Source of the DNA: Caulobacter sp. SL161
Lineage (GTDB): Bacteria > Pseudomonadota > Alphaproteobacteria > Caulobacterales > Caulobacteraceae
Length of the DNA stretch: 64,000 nucleotides
Assembly (NCBI RefSeq): GCF_026672375.1
Contig: NZ_JAPPRA010000001.1
Span: 1,860,001 to 1,924,000 of the forward strand
Direction of reading: 5' to 3'
Under the pieces are notes generated by a model. It was given only the letters and a program-made list of their open reading frames with translations, ran no database searches and was not told the DNA's origin. Below are positions 33,744 through 42,870 of the stretch, piece after piece (positions within the stretch are counted from its first letter, which is position 1; each line of letters starts with the position of its first letter). The position numbers and the translations under genes are program-made.

Positions 33744-33953
33744 ATGAACATGGTCCTGATCGAGAACGCCGCCGGCAGCAGCCAAGTGATCACCATCATC
33801 GAAGAGTTCGCCGGCCATTCGGTGTCGCGCGACCTCAATCCCGGCGATCACGCCGAAATCCCGGTCACCCAGTTCAAGTCGATCACCGTGCGGGAAACCT
33901 ATCCGGACGACTGGTTGACCCGCGGTCTTCACCGCAACAGGGCCGCCGCCTGA
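33744..33953 (+). CDS. 69-residue protein of unknown function
   Basis: The sequence begins MNMVLIENAAGSSQVITIIE and ends TRGLHRNRAAA. It is mostly beta-strand in pattern with an acidic middle (DLNPGDHAEIPVTQF). No membrane segment, signal or recognised domain. It follows the GcrA-like gene by 56 bases on the same strand and shares its terminator, so it is probably co-transcribed. The ribosome-binding site is weak. Confidence 0.65.
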   Translation: MNMVLIENAAGSSQVITIIEEFAGHSVSRDLNPGDHAEIPVTQFKSITVRETYPDDWLTRGLHRNRAAA

Positions 33954-33997
33954 GCCCCTGCTGCGTTTCGCCCTCGAGCCGCAGGTCAAGCCGTCTG

Positions 33998-34025
33998 ACC
34001 CCGCGAAGCTTTTCGCGGGGTTTTT
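33998..34025 (+). terminator. intrinsic terminator after the GcrA-like/69-residue gene pair
   Basis: Stem ACCCCGCGAA (33998-34007) / TTCGCGGGGT (34012-34021), 4-base loop, then a T-run to 34025. Very stable and properly placed 45 bases after the 69-residue gene. Confidence 0.85.
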
Positions 34026-34101
34026 CGTTTCGCCATCGGCGCCGACGATTGCACGGCCGTTAACCTTGTGACACACAGAGCGCCGTTTTGCGGGGGCGGA
34101 C

Positions 34102-34635
34102 ATGACAATAGGCGACGGGGACGAGCGCGCCGAGACGGCGCATGATCACGCGCTGCCTTTGTCCAGCTATCTGAGCTATCTGCTTTACCAGACTGAGCAG
34201 CATCGCCGCGCCATGGCCGCCGATCTGCTGGCCAAGCACGGCCTTTCGTTCGCCAAGTGGGTGGCGATGATCTCGCTGCGGCGCTTTGGTGACCTGTCGA
34301 TGACGCGGCTGGCCAAGCTGGCGGCCACCGACCGCACCACCCTGACCCGCTCGATCGACGGCCTGATCGCCGATGGCCTGGTGGCGCGTGAAGCTTCGGC
34401 GCGGGATCGTCGCATCGTCGTGATCCGCCTGACCGACGCCGGCCGGAGCCTGTTGGACCGCATCCGCGGCGAAATCCGCCCGCTGAACCAGGAGGTCTGC
34501 GCCCAGTTGACCACCGAGGAGCAGGCGACCATGACGCGCTACCTGCAGAAGATGCTGGGCGGGCTGATCGTCGAGCCCGAGTGGAAGCAGGACGTCATCG
34601 CCTTCAGCGCGCCTGCGCCGCCGGAGACGGCTTGA
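34102..34635 (+). CDS. MarR-family transcriptional regulator
   Basis: 177 residues. The winged helix-turn-helix carries LTRLAKLAATDRTTLTRSID-like residues (MTRLAKLAATDRTTLTRSID) and the wing DGLVAREASARDRRIVVIRLTDAGRS, the classic MarR D-x-R-D-R pattern. Flanking helices form the dimer. It probably senses a small phenolic or oxidant ligand and represses nearby or distant genes. GGGGG precedes the ATG. No obvious target lies next to it. Confidence 0.9.
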   Translation: MTIGDGDERAETAHDHALPLSSYLSYLLYQTEQHRRAMAADLLAKHGLSFAKWVAMISLRRFGDLSMTRLAKLAATDRTTLTRSIDGLIADGLVAREASARDRRIVVIRLTDAGRSLLDRIRGEIRPLNQEVCAQLTTEEQATMTRYLQKMLGGLIVEPEWKQDVIAFSAPAPPETA

Positions 34636-34642
34636 ACCGTCG

Positions 34643-35074
34643 CTAGTCGTCGAATTTCACCCGCCCGCGTCCCGACTTCACCGTCCCGCGCTTGGACTTG
34701 GTCTCCAGCCGCTTGAGTTTGCTGGAATAGGTGGGCTTGGTCGCCTTGCGGGGCTTGGGCTTTTCGGTCGCGCGGCGGATCAGGTCGATCAGCCGGTCCA
34801 GGGCGTCCTGCCGGTTCATTTCCTGCGAGCGCGAGCCTTGGGCGAACAGCACCAGCACCCCGTCCTGGGTCATCCGGCTGCCGGCCAACGCGGTCAGGCG
34901 GTCCTTCACGTCGTCGGGCAGGTAGGGCGAGTTGCGCACGTCAAAGCGCAGCTCGATGGCGGTCGAGGTCTTGTTGACGTGCTGGCCGCCGGGACCTGAG
35001 GCGCGGGTCGCCTTCCAGATCAGGTCGTCCTCGTCGATCCGCAGCCAGGACGTGATCTCGATCATCGCGGGCAT
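34643..35074 (-). CDS. arfB: alternative ribosome-rescue factor / peptidyl-tRNA hydrolase ArfB
   Basis: 143 residues. The GGQ motif is in RASGPGGQHVNKTSTAIELR, which hydrolyses peptidyl-tRNA. The C-terminal tail is strongly basic (KPKPRKATKPTYSSKLKRLE and onward) and enters the mRNA channel of stalled ribosomes. It backs up tmRNA-SmpB, and ArfB has been reported to be important in Caulobacter when tmRNA is absent; smpB lies in the same window. A start at 35065 (MIEITSW) is also possible. It converges on MarR with 7 bases between stops, and lies 4 bases after the YaiI/YqxD gene. Confidence 0.93.
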   Translation of the reverse strand: MPAMIEITSWLRIDEDDLIWKATRASGPGGQHVNKTSTAIELRFDVRNSPYLPDDVKDRLTALAGSRMTQDGVLVLFAQGSRSQEMNRQDALDRLIDLIRRATEKPKPRKATKPTYSSKLKRLETKSKRGTVKSGRGRVKFDD

Positions 35075-35078
35075 GCGA

Positions 35079-35540
35079 TCACCGAGGGACCGCGCGCTTG
35101 GCCTTGACCACCAGCTGGTCCAGCGCCTGCAGAAACCGCGAGCGGTCGGCGTTGGCGAAGGCGGCCGGGCCCTTGGTGACCTCGCCCATCGAGCGCAGGT
35201 GCTCGCCGATCGAACGCGAGGCCAGGGCCGAGCCGATCATGTCGGGGCTGAACACGCGCCCGTTCGGGGCCACGGCCGCCCCGCCGGCCTTCAGCACGCG
35301 GTCGGCCAGGGGAATGTCGTTGGTGACGACCACGTCGCCCGGACCGCACCGCTCGGCGATCCAGTCGTCGGCGACGTCGGGACCCGCGTCGACCACGATC
35401 TGCTCGATCACCGGCGTCTGAGGCACGCGGATCCAGCTGTTGGACACCACGAAGGTCTTGAACCCGTGCCGGGCGGCGACCTTGTAGGCCTCGTCCTTCA
35501 CGGGGCAGGCGTCGGCGTCGATGAAGAGCGTGGCGACCAT
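35079..35540 (-). CDS. YaiI/YqxD (DUF188) family protein
   Basis: 153 residues with the family N-terminus LFIDADACPVKDEAYKVA, the middle motif GDVVVTNDIPLADRVL and VFSPDMIG. It has a PIN-like fold with conserved Asp residues, which suggests a nuclease, but activity is not established. It is upstream of arfB with a 4-base gap, so both are likely one operon; the ATG is 25 bases from the 3' end of tRNA-Thr. Confidence 0.92.
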   Translation of the reverse strand: MVATLFIDADACPVKDEAYKVAARHGFKTFVVSNSWIRVPQTPVIEQIVVDAGPDVADDWIAERCGPGDVVVTNDIPLADRVLKAGGAAVAPNGRVFSPDMIGSALASRSIGEHLRSMGEVTKGPAAFANADRSRFLQALDQLVVKAKRAVPR

Positions 35541-35565
35541 CGCGCGAGACCCTGGACGAGGGAAA

Positions 35566-35640
<75 letters not shown>

Positions 35641-35773
35641 TGATCGGCGCGAGGCCGAACGGGGGTCTTCCTTAGCGAGAGGCGTTCGTCTGGGCAATGG
35701 GGCGCGCGCCGCTCGCGTCTTGTTGGGTGGATTGACGCGTGGTACTCCGAAAGCTCAACTCGGGGTGGAGATC

Positions 35774-37027
35774 GTGCGAAAGCGACCTTGGATCCTCGCC
35801 GGTCTGGCGGTCTTGCTGGTCGCCAGTTTCGGCGCTGCGGCTTGGAAGGTCGCCTGGGCGCGCCAGAATCCCGAGGCGGCGCGGATCGCCCGCTATGAGC
35901 GCATCTTCGAGCAAGCCTGGAGCATCGTCGACAAGCACTACTACGATCCGGCCTTCGACCACGCGCGATGGCGCCAGATCCGCGACGTCTATCGGCCCCA
36001 TGTCCGGGAAATGCCCAGTGAGACGATGCTCTACATCAATGTCCTGCAGAACATGATGAGCCGGGTCGGGACCTCGCATGTGAACATCGGCATGCCGCCC
36101 GTGGAGAGAATTGAAAGTCGAGAGCCTGCGGCCGCGGCTGGACCGGACGGACCCAGTAAGCCTTTCGGTTGCGGCGGCCGTTATCTGCGGATCGACTACG
36201 GTTTCGACCTCGCTACGGTGCGGCGAGGCGCGCAGACTTCCCTCGTTGTCGCCGATGTCAGACGCGGTTCGCCGGCCGAGCAGGCGGGCTTGGCGCCAGG
36301 CGATCTCCTGCGGAAGATGACCCTTGCGCATCGTTCCGGAGGCTGTCCGCACGCGACCATGGCGGTCGTGAATCCGGGCCAGGCTCCGCGCGCCCTGGCG
36401 TTTGAGGTTGAGGATCGAGAGAACCCGCCGCCGCGCCAGCGCATCGACTTGCCGAGCGGCGTCCGAGTTCTGCGCTTCGACAAGTTCGACAGCATCAGCC
36501 TCGATTGGCTAAGTGATAATCTCACGGAAGCGCCCCGTTCGGGTCTCGTCTTGGATCTTCGCCGTAACGGTGGAGGCAAGATCTGGGTCGAGCGGAAGGT
36601 CGCCGGCCTGTTCCTTCCGGAGGGCGTTGTGGTCGCACGCAATGTCAGTCGAGGTCGCGAGCGGTTGGAAAAGACCCAACGCGCATCGTCGCGTTACGAT
36701 GGGGCGCTGGTCGTCCTGATGGGGCCGGCCACGGGTAGTGCGGGGGAGGTCACAGCCGCTGCTTTGAAACACGAGCGGCGAGCCATCTTGGTGGGGAGCC
36801 AGACGGCGGGCGCGGTCCTGATGTCGCGCAACTTTCCATTGCCCGGCGGGGGCAGCGTGCAGGTGGCCATCGCAGATGTTCTGACCCCAGACGGCAAGCG
36901 CCTGGAAGGCGTCGGCGTGAAGCCCGACCTTGCGGTCCTCCAGACTCTGGATGCGGTCCGCGCCGGTCGCGACCTTCCGCTGGAGGCCGCCGTGCAGGCT
37001 CTGCTTGAAGGACGCGCGCGGCCCTAA
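35774..37027 (+). CDS. S41-family (C-terminal processing-like) peptidase
   Basis: 417 residues from GTG 35774, preceded by GGGG and GGAG; a TTG at 35720 is less likely. An N-terminal membrane anchor (WILAGLAVLLVASFGAAAW) points to the periplasm. A PDZ-like segment (VVADVRRGSPAEQAGLAPGD) precedes the protease core with LDLRRNGGG and the nucleophile region GPATGSAGEVTAAALK. S41 enzymes use Ser with Lys or other partners; here a canonical late GxxTxGK motif reads GSQTAGAV, so the Lys is missing at that position. Base composition and codon use look more mixed than in its neighbours. Confidence 0.85.
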   Translation: MRKRPWILAGLAVLLVASFGAAAWKVAWARQNPEAARIARYERIFEQAWSIVDKHYYDPAFDHARWRQIRDVYRPHVREMPSETMLYINVLQNMMSRVGTSHVNIGMPPVERIESREPAAAAGPDGPSKPFGCGGRYLRIDYGFDLATVRRGAQTSLVVADVRRGSPAEQAGLAPGDLLRKMTLAHRSGGCPHATMAVVNPGQAPRALAFEVEDRENPPPRQRIDLPSGVRVLRFDKFDSISLDWLSDNLTEAPRSGLVLDLRRNGGGKIWVERKVAGLFLPEGVVVARNVSRGRERLEKTQRASSRYDGALVVLMGPATGSAGEVTAAALKHERRAILVGSQTAGAVLMSRNFPLPGGGSVQVAIADVLTPDGKRLEGVGVKPDLAVLQTLDAVRAGRDLPLEAAVQALLEGRARP

Positions 37028-37030
37028 CCC

Positions 37031-38554
37031 CTACAGATCAAACCGCACCCCCTGCGCCAGGGGCAGGGCGCCGGAGTAGTTCACCGTCGCGGTCTGGCGG
37101 CGCATGTACTGTTTCCAGCTGTCGGAGCCGCTCTCGCGGCCGCCGCCGGTTTCCTTTTCGCCGCCGAAGGCGCCGCCGATCTCCGCGCCCGAGGGGCCGA
37201 TATTGACGTTGGCGATGCCGCAGTCGCTGCCGGCGGCGGACAGGAAGCGCTCGGCCTCGCGGACGTCGTTGGTCATCACGCAGGACGACAGGCCTTGAGG
37301 CACGTCGTTCTGGATCGCGATCGCCTGTTCGAAGTCCGTATACGGAACAACGTGCAGCAGGGGCGCGAAGGTCTCGCGTTGCATGCACGGCGCGGGGGCG
37401 GACAGGCGGGCGAGGGCGGGGCGCACATAGTAGGCGTCCGGATGCTCGTCGATCAGCACCCGCTCGCCGCCGGCGACAGTTCCGCCCTCGGCGCGAACCT
37501 GATTCATCGCCTCGATGAAGGCGTCATAGGCGGCCTTGTCGATCAGCGGGCCGAGCAGGGTCTTGGGATCGCGCGGATCGCCGACGGGCAGGCGCTGGAA
37601 GGCGGTCTCGACCGCGTCGGCGAGCTTGTCGACCAGGCTCTCGTGGACGATCAGGCGGCGCAAGCTGGTGCAGCGCTGGCCCGCCGTGCCCGCCGCCGAG
37701 AAAACGATGGCGCGCAAGGCCAGGGACAGGTCGGCCGAGGGGGCGACGATCATGGCGTTGTTGCCGCCCAGCTCGAGGATCGAGCGGCCGAAGCGCTCGG
37801 CGACCATCGGGGCCACGGCCCGGCCCATGCGGGTGGAGCCCGTGGCGCTGACCAGCGGGATGCGGGGATCGCGGGCCAGCCGCTCGCCGGCGTCGCGGGC
37901 GCCCAGCACCACCGACGACAGGCCCTCGGGCGCGTCGCCGAAACGGGCGAGGGCGCGCTCCAGGATCGCCTGGGTGGCCAGCGCCGTCAGCGGGGTCTTC
38001 TCGGACGGCTTCCAGATCACCGGATCGCCGCAGACCAGGGCCAGGCAGGCGTTCCAGGCCCACACGGCGACGGGGAAGTTGAAGGCGCTGATCACCGCCA
38101 CCGGACCCAGCGGATGCCAGGTCTCGCGCATGGCGTGGCCGGGACGCTCCGAAGCGATAGTCAGGCCGTGCAGCTGGCGCGACAGGCCCACGGCGAAGTC
38201 GCAGATGTCGATCATCTCCTGGACTTCGCCGGCCGCCTCGGAGGCGATCTTGCCGGCCTCCAGGGTGACGAGGGCGGCCAGATCGGCCTTGGCCGCGCGC
38301 AGCTCTTCGCCAAACAGCCGCACCAGTTCGCCGCGACGCGGGGCGGGGATGACGCGCCAATCGGCGAAGGCGCGGCCGGCGGCGGCGACCTTGGCCTCGA
38401 TCTGCCGGGCGTCGTCGAAGCCGACGTGGGCCAGGATGGCGCCGTCAATCGGGCCGCGCACGGGCTCTCCTGCGTCGGCGGGCAGCGGCGGCGCGCCCAG
38501 CTTGGCCAGGATCTCGCGGGCATGGGCGGCGGGAGTCGGGAAGGCGTGAGTCAT
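37031..38554 (-). CDS. ALDH7-type aldehyde dehydrogenase
   Basis: 507 residues from the ATG at 38554 ([16 protein letters not shown]). NAD-binding [18 protein letters not shown], the Glu motif ELGGNNA, and the catalytic Cys in [16 protein letters not shown] are intact. The ELGGNNA and GQRCTSLRR signatures are those of ALDH7A1/AmaB (alpha-aminoadipic semialdehyde or L-piperidine-6-carboxylate dehydrogenase) of lysine breakdown. Related aldehydes are possible substrates. The C-terminus carries [20 protein letters not shown]. Divergent from folD; no other lysine catabolic gene is nearby. Confidence 0.9.
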   Translation of the reverse strand: MTHAFPTPAAHAREILAKLGAPPLPADAGEPVRGPIDGAILAHVGFDDARQIEAKVAAAGRAFADWRVIPAPRRGELVRLFGEELRAAKADLAALVTLEAGKIASEAAGEVQEMIDICDFAVGLSRQLHGLTIASERPGHAMRETWHPLGPVAVISAFNFPVAVWAWNACLALVCGDPVIWKPSEKTPLTALATQAILERALARFGDAPEGLSSVVLGARDAGERLARDPRIPLVSATGSTRMGRAVAPMVAERFGRSILELGGNNAMIVAPSADLSLALRAIVFSAAGTAGQRCTSLRRLIVHESLVDKLADAVETAFQRLPVGDPRDPKTLLGPLIDKAAYDAFIEAMNQVRAEGGTVAGGERVLIDEHPDAYYVRPALARLSAPAPCMQRETFAPLLHVVPYTDFEQAIAIQNDVPQGLSSCVMTNDVREAERFLSAAGSDCGIANVNIGPSGAEIGGAFGGEKETGGGRESGSDSWKQYMRRQTATVNYSGALPLAQGVRFDL

Positions 38555-38662
38555 GGCGCGAGGACACGCCGGGGCGGGAAGGCGGTCAAGCCCCCAGGCG
38601 ACCGTGCGCCGTTGCGAGTCTCGCGCCCAGAGGCTAGGGACGGGCAACGCAGGAGAACCCCC

Positions 38663-39556
38663 ATGGCGCAGGCGAAACTCATCGACGGCAAGGCCTTCGC
38701 GGCCGATCTGAGGGCCACGATCGCCGAGGAGGTCGCCGCCCTGAAGGCCGAGCATGGCGTGACGCCGGGCCTGGCCGTCGTGCTGGTCGGCGAGGATCCG
38801 GCCAGCCAGGTCTATGTTCGCAACAAGGGCGAGCAGACCACGGCGGCGGGCATGTACTCCGAGACCCACCGCCTGCCGGAAACCACCACGCAGGACGAAC
38901 TGCTGGCCGTTGTCGCCAAGCTGAACGCCGATCCCAAGATCCACGGCGTGCTGGTGCAGTTCCCGGTACCGCCGCATATCAGCCAGATGGACGTCGTGGC
39001 CGCCCTGTCGCCCGACAAGGACGTCGACGGCCTGACCGTGACCAACGCCGGCCGCCTGGCCAGCGGCCTGCCGGCCTTGGCGCCCTGCACGCCGACCGGC
39101 TGCATGATGCTGATCAAGGACGCCATCGGCGACCTGAAGGGCAAGACTGCCGTGGTGATCGGCCGCTCGAACCTGATGGGCAAGCCTATGGCCCAGATGC
39201 TGCTGGCCGCCGACTGCACCGTGACCATCGCCCACTCGCGCAGCCAGGACCTGCCCTCGATCGTGCGCCAGGCCGACATCGTCGTGGCCGCCGTCGGCCG
39301 CGCCGAGATGGTCAAGGCCGACTGGGTCAAGCCGGGCGCCGTGGTCATCGATGTCGGCATCACCCGCTTCCCGGCCCGCGATCCGGAAGCCGCCGCCGCG
39401 GGCAAGACCCGGCTTGTCGGCGACGTCGCCTTCGACGAGGTTAGGGAGGTCGCCGGCGCGATTACGCCGGTTCCGGGGGGCGTTGGACCGATGACGATTG
39501 CTTGCTTGCTGGCCAATACGCTGACGGCGGCCAAACGCCTGTCGGGGATCGCCTGA
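38663..39556 (+). CDS. folD: bifunctional methylene-THF dehydrogenase/cyclohydrolase FolD
   Basis: 297 residues. Signatures are the catalytic Lys region [42 protein letters not shown] and the NADP site [14 protein letters not shown], ending [18 protein letters not shown]. It interconverts 5,10-methylene-, methenyl- and 10-formyl-tetrahydrofolate in the cytoplasm for purine and fMet synthesis. The ATG at 38663 follows AGGAG. Its stop overlaps the cytochrome gene start by one base. Confidence 0.97.
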   Translation: MAQAKLIDGKAFAADLRATIAEEVAALKAEHGVTPGLAVVLVGEDPASQVYVRNKGEQTTAAGMYSETHRLPETTTQDELLAVVAKLNADPKIHGVLVQFPVPPHISQMDVVAALSPDKDVDGLTVTNAGRLASGLPALAPCTPTGCMMLIKDAIGDLKGKTAVVIGRSNLMGKPMAQMLLAADCTVTIAHSRSQDLPSIVRQADIVVAAVGRAEMVKADWVKPGAVVIDVGITRFPARDPEAAAAGKTRLVGDVAFDEVREVAGAITPVPGGVGPMTIACLLANTLTAAKRLSGIA

Positions 39557-39915
39557 TGCGCAGGGGGCTGGTTCTCGTCGTCGCCGCCCTCGTCGTTTCG
39601 GCTTGCGGGGCCAAGGTCCCGCCGCCGCCCACGCCTGAACAGGCCCTGGCGCTGCGCCCGGCCGATGCGCGGCTGGCCAGCCTGTACGAGACCTCGTGCC
39701 ACGCCTGTCACGCCATCCCGGAGACCGGCGCGCCGCTGGTGCAGGACCGCGCCGCCTGGGACCCGCGCTGGAAGCAGGGCGAGGCGGTTTTGCTGGATCA
39801 CACCATCCAGGGTTTCAACGCCATGCCGGCCACCGGCCAATGCGCGACTTGCACGCCGGACGATTTCAAGGCCCTGATACGCTTCATGGCGGGGCGAGAC
39901 GACTCCGCGTCTTAA
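39556..39915 (+). CDS. small cytochrome c lipoprotein
   Basis: 119 residues. The lipoprotein signal [18 protein letters not shown] has the VSAC lipobox. One c-type haem motif CHACH is followed by an axial Met candidate (FNAMPA) and a CATC pair near the end. This CATC pair, with the short length, recalls cytochrome c5-like proteins, where the cysteines form a disulfide. Translationally coupled to folD, and 16 bases before the FAD oxidase gene, for which it might accept electrons; that is inference. Confidence 0.88.
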   Translation: MRRGLVLVVAALVVSACGAKVPPPPTPEQALALRPADARLASLYETSCHACHAIPETGAPLVQDRAAWDPRWKQGEAVLLDHTIQGFNAMPATGQCATCTPDDFKALIRFMAGRDDSAS

Positions 39916-39931
39916 AACACGGGGAGGCGGC

Positions 39932-41338
39932 ATGATCTCGCGGCGTGGGGCTCTGATCGCGGGCGGAACGGGAGCGGCGGTGGTCGCCGGCGGCGCGGGC
40001 GCCGCCTATATGGTGGCCACCGGAGACAAGCCCGAACCGCCGTCGCCGGCGTCGGTCAACGCCCAGGGCAAGGTGCTGTGGCGCAACTGGTCGGGCGTGC
40101 AGCACGCCTATCCCGCCGCCCGCCTGGCGCCCAAGGACGAGGGCGAACTGGCCACTGCGCTGAAAGTCGCCCAAGCCCCGATCCGTCCCGTCGGCTCGGG
40201 CCACTCCTTCACGGCCCTGGCCCCGACCGACGGCACGCTCGTTTCGCTGGACTCGATGTCGGGGATTGTCGGCTGGGAGGGCGACGAGGCCATCGTGCGC
40301 ACGGGCACCCGCCTGGGCGCCTTGGGGCCGCTCCTGGCCGAGAAGGGCCGGGCTCTGGCCAACCTGCCCGACATCAACAAGCAGTCGCTGGGCGGCGCCC
40401 TGGGCACGGCGACCCACGGCACGGGAATCAAGATCCCGGCCATGCACGGCGACGTGACGGGCCTGCGGCTGGTCACGCCCTCGGGCAAGGTCATCGACGC
40501 TGACGCCAGCAACAACCCCGAGATCTTCCAGGCCGCCCGGGTTTCGATGGGCGCTCTGGGGGTGATCAGCCAGGTGCGGATGCGCACCAGCGCCAACCGC
40601 CGCCTGCGTCGCCGCGTCTGGCTGGAGCCCTTCGAGGAGGCCATGGCCAAGGCCGACGGCCGCTGGGCCCAGCATCGCAACTTCGAGTTCTATGCTGTCC
40701 CGTTCACCGGGCTGGCGGTGAACATCACTCACGACGAGACCGACGATCCGGCTGAAGCGCGCGGGCCTGACCAGGACGTGGAGTTCCTGCAGGCGTTGCG
40801 GGGCTTGCGGAACCTGCTGGGCTTCGCCACGCCGCTGCGCAAGGCGGCGGCCAAGGCGCTGCTGTCCTCGGCCAAGCCTGAAAGCTCCGTCGACGAGGGT
40901 TGGAAGCTGCTCTCGACCGAACGTCCGGTGCGCTTCAACGAGATGGAGTTCCATCTTCCGGTCGAGAACCAGCTCAAGGCCCTGGAAGAGGTGATGCGGA
41001 CGATCGAGACCGAACGGCCCGACGTGTTCTTCCCGATCGAGGTCCGCCGTATCGCGGCCGATGACGCCTGGCTCTCGCCCTTCTACGGCGCGCCGCGCGG
41101 GTCCGTGGCGGTTCATGCCTACTACCGCGACGACTTCACCTTCCTGTACGAGCTCATCGAGCCCATCTTCCGTCGCTACGAGGGGCGTCCGCACTGGGGC
41201 AAGCTCCACACGCTGCGCGGCCGGCAACTGGAAGCGATCTATCCGCGCTGGAAGGATTTCCTGGAGGTTCGCCAGGACCTGGACCCTGAGGCGCGGATGC
41301 TCAACCCGTACCTCAAGGGCCTGTTTGGTCTGATCTGA
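39932..41338 (+). CDS. Tat-exported FAD-linked (aldonolactone-type) oxidoreductase
   Basis: 468 residues. A Tat-like signal (MISRRGALIAGGTGAAVV) points to the periplasm. The FAD domain of the vanillyl-alcohol oxidase family has RPVGSGHSFT, whose His is the usual covalent FAD attachment site, and DINKQSLGGALGTATHGTG. The C-terminal ALO domain ends HWGKLHTL then YPRWKDFLEVRQDLDP. Relatives oxidise aldonolactones such as L-gulono- or D-arabinono-1,4-lactone. The acceptor may be the neighbouring cytochrome c. A Caulobacter-type repeat follows immediately. Confidence 0.9.
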   Translation: MISRRGALIAGGTGAAVVAGGAGAAYMVATGDKPEPPSPASVNAQGKVLWRNWSGVQHAYPAARLAPKDEGELATALKVAQAPIRPVGSGHSFTALAPTDGTLVSLDSMSGIVGWEGDEAIVRTGTRLGALGPLLAEKGRALANLPDINKQSLGGALGTATHGTGIKIPAMHGDVTGLRLVTPSGKVIDADASNNPEIFQAARVSMGALGVISQVRMRTSANRRLRRRVWLEPFEEAMAKADGRWAQHRNFEFYAVPFTGLAVNITHDETDDPAEARGPDQDVEFLQALRGLRNLLGFATPLRKAAAKALLSSAKPESSVDEGWKLLSTERPVRFNEMEFHLPVENQLKALEEVMRTIETERPDVFFPIEVRRIAADDAWLSPFYGAPRGSVAVHAYYRDDFTFLYELIEPIFRRYEGRPHWGKLHTLRGRQLEAIYPRWKDFLEVRQDLDPEARMLNPYLKGLFGLI

Positions 41339-41341
41339 TAA

Positions 41342-41454
41342 TAGCGTGACGCCGAAAGTGGGAACCGGTTTCGGCGCAAGTCACGCTCTAAGTATTTGAT
41401 TTAGAGCCTCGTTATCGCGTCAAAACGACTCCGTTTTGACGCGCGAGGCTCTAG
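41342..41454 (+). repeat. two-hairpin intergenic palindromic repeat (element C)
   Basis: Lies between the FAD oxidase gene and the converging Hpt gene. Hairpin 1: AGCGTGA...GCCGAAA with loop GTGGGAACCGG and TTTCGGC...TCACGCT (41343-41387). The linker CTAAGTATTTGATTT follows. Hairpin 2: outer AGAGCCTCG / CGAGGCTCT and inner CGCGTCAAAACG / CGTTTTGACGCG (41416-41427, 41432-41443), with GACTC at 41427-41431. The inner stem differs from elements B and D in sequence but pairs fully. The terminal CTA is the Hpt gene stop codon. Confidence 0.85.
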
Positions 41455-41939
41455 CCGGCGGCGCCGAGATACTCGGCGACCCGCGCTTCGAGTTCGGTGC
41501 TCAGGGCCTTGCCGACCGGGTGGGTGTCGACCTTGATGTCGTCCCGCACGCAGGCCTTGATCGCGTCGATGTGGGCGTCGACCAGGAACATCGGCGCCTT
41601 CAGGCGCGTGTCCGGATCGTCGATCAGCTTGCACAGCGAAGCGGCCAGCCGGGTGATCAACGGGAAATCGTAGGTGGCGCCGAGACCTTTCAGGTCGTGG
41701 GCCCGGAGATAGAGCGTCTCGACCGTCTGGGCGTTGAGGCCCTCGGTCTTCACGGCCTGGCGGGCGGCTTCCAGCTTGACGATCTCATCGTTCAGCCATT
41801 GGCCGAAGTTGCCCGAAAGGCTCTTGAGCGCTGCCTCGGCCTTGGCGATGGCCGCCATGTCGATGCCGCCACGCCCGCCCACCTTGAGCTTGAGCATGTT
41901 CGGCACCTGGATCACCTCAGCGGTGGTCTTCTCGGTCAC
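41451..41939 (-). CDS. Hpt-domain phosphotransfer protein
   Basis: 162 residues from GTG 41939, with GGAGG upstream. The Hpt helix LYLRAHDLKGLGATYDFP places the phosphorylated His at about H81. The protein is all-helical with no kinase or receiver domain attached, so it would act as a shuttle between a hybrid histidine kinase and a response regulator. No partner is encoded alongside; its location next to nadK gives no hint. The stop codon lies in repeat element C. Confidence 0.88.
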   Translation of the reverse strand: MTEKTTAEVIQVPNMLKLKVGGRGGIDMAAIAKAEAALKSLSGNFGQWLNDEIVKLEAARQAVKTEGLNAQTVETLYLRAHDLKGLGATYDFPLITRLAASLCKLIDDPDTRLKAPMFLVDAHIDAIKACVRDDIKVDTHPVGKALSTELEARVAEYLGAAG

Positions 41940-42056
41940 ACTTCGCCTCCCCAGCGGCGGTACAAGTTGGGTTCGGCTAACATAGCAGGCGTTAACATTG
42001 CATGAGACCTGCATTTTCGTGCGACCCAACGTCTCAGTTCTGCTCTGGACGTCGGG

Positions 42057-42839
42057 TTAAGCTGAGAACTGTTCGGCCAGAACTCGTTCTTCCAGGCTGC
42101 GGCCCGCGTCGAACAACATGGCGAGGGACGTGCCGCGATCCTCGGAGATGTGGACCTCCATCACGTCGCGGACCTCGAAGTTGTCCGCCACCGCGCTGAC
42201 CGGGCGCTTGTCCGCCTCGAGAATCTCGAAGGTCACCCGGGCGGACTGCGGCAACAAGGCCCCGCGCCAGCGGCGGGGACGGAAGGCGCTGATCGGGGTC
42301 AGGGCCAGCACGCGCCCGTCGATCGGGATGATCGGACCGTGGGCTGACAGGTTGTAGGCGGTCGAGCCGGCCGGCGTCGCCAGCAGAGCGCCGTCGCAGA
42401 CCAGTTCCCCCATCCGCACCTTGCCGTCGATGGAGATCCGCAGTTTGGCGGTCTGCCGGGTCTGGCGCAGCAGGGAGACCTCGTTGATCGCCAGCGCCCG
42501 ATGCTGGGTCCGGCGCGCGTCGATGGCGACCATGGCGAGCGGATGGATGACGGCGCGCTCGGCGGCGTTGATCCGCTCCAGCAGGCCGTCCTCGCTGTAC
42601 TCGTTCATCAGAAAGCCGACCGAGCCGCGGTTCATCCCATAGATCGGGGTCTGGCTGGCGATCGCCTCGTGCAGACTTTCCAGCATGAAGCCGTCGCCGC
42701 CGAGGGCGACGATCACCTGCGCGTTCTCCGCGCCGACATCGCCGTAGCGCGCCGCGAGTCGTTCCCGGGCTTCCTGGGCTTCGGGGCGGTCGCTGGACTT
42801 GAACGCCAGGCGAGTCACGAACGGTTGCGGCTGGTACAT
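42057..42839 (-). CDS. nadK: NAD kinase
   Basis: 260 residues from the ATG at 42839 ([20 protein letters not shown]). Motifs are the GGDG nucleotide loop (about 47-50), [14 protein letters not shown], the INEVSLLR segment (NE/D motif) and [15 protein letters not shown]. It phosphorylates NAD to NADP in the cytoplasm. The length fits the short alphaproteobacterial form. It lies 31 bases downstream of the DUF2336 gene on the same strand. Confidence 0.95.
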   Translation of the reverse strand: MYQPQPFVTRLAFKSSDRPEAQEARERLAARYGDVGAENAQVIVALGGDGFMLESLHEAIASQTPIYGMNRGSVGFLMNEYSEDGLLERINAAERAVIHPLAMVAIDARRTQHRALAINEVSLLRQTRQTAKLRISIDGKVRMGELVCDGALLATPAGSTAYNLSAHGPIIPIDGRVLALTPISAFRPRRWRGALLPQSARVTFEILEADKRPVSAVADNFEVRDVMEVHISEDRGTSLAMLFDAGRSLEERVLAEQFSA

Positions 42840-42870
42840 GCGGCCAAGAGGCGGGAAGGCCGTGGTCTTG

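Noticed and set aside
42023-42058. Inverted repeat GACCCAACGTC / GACGTCGGGTT at the end of nadK
   Set aside because: Two mismatches, large loop and no U-run on the minus strand; not convincing as a terminator.
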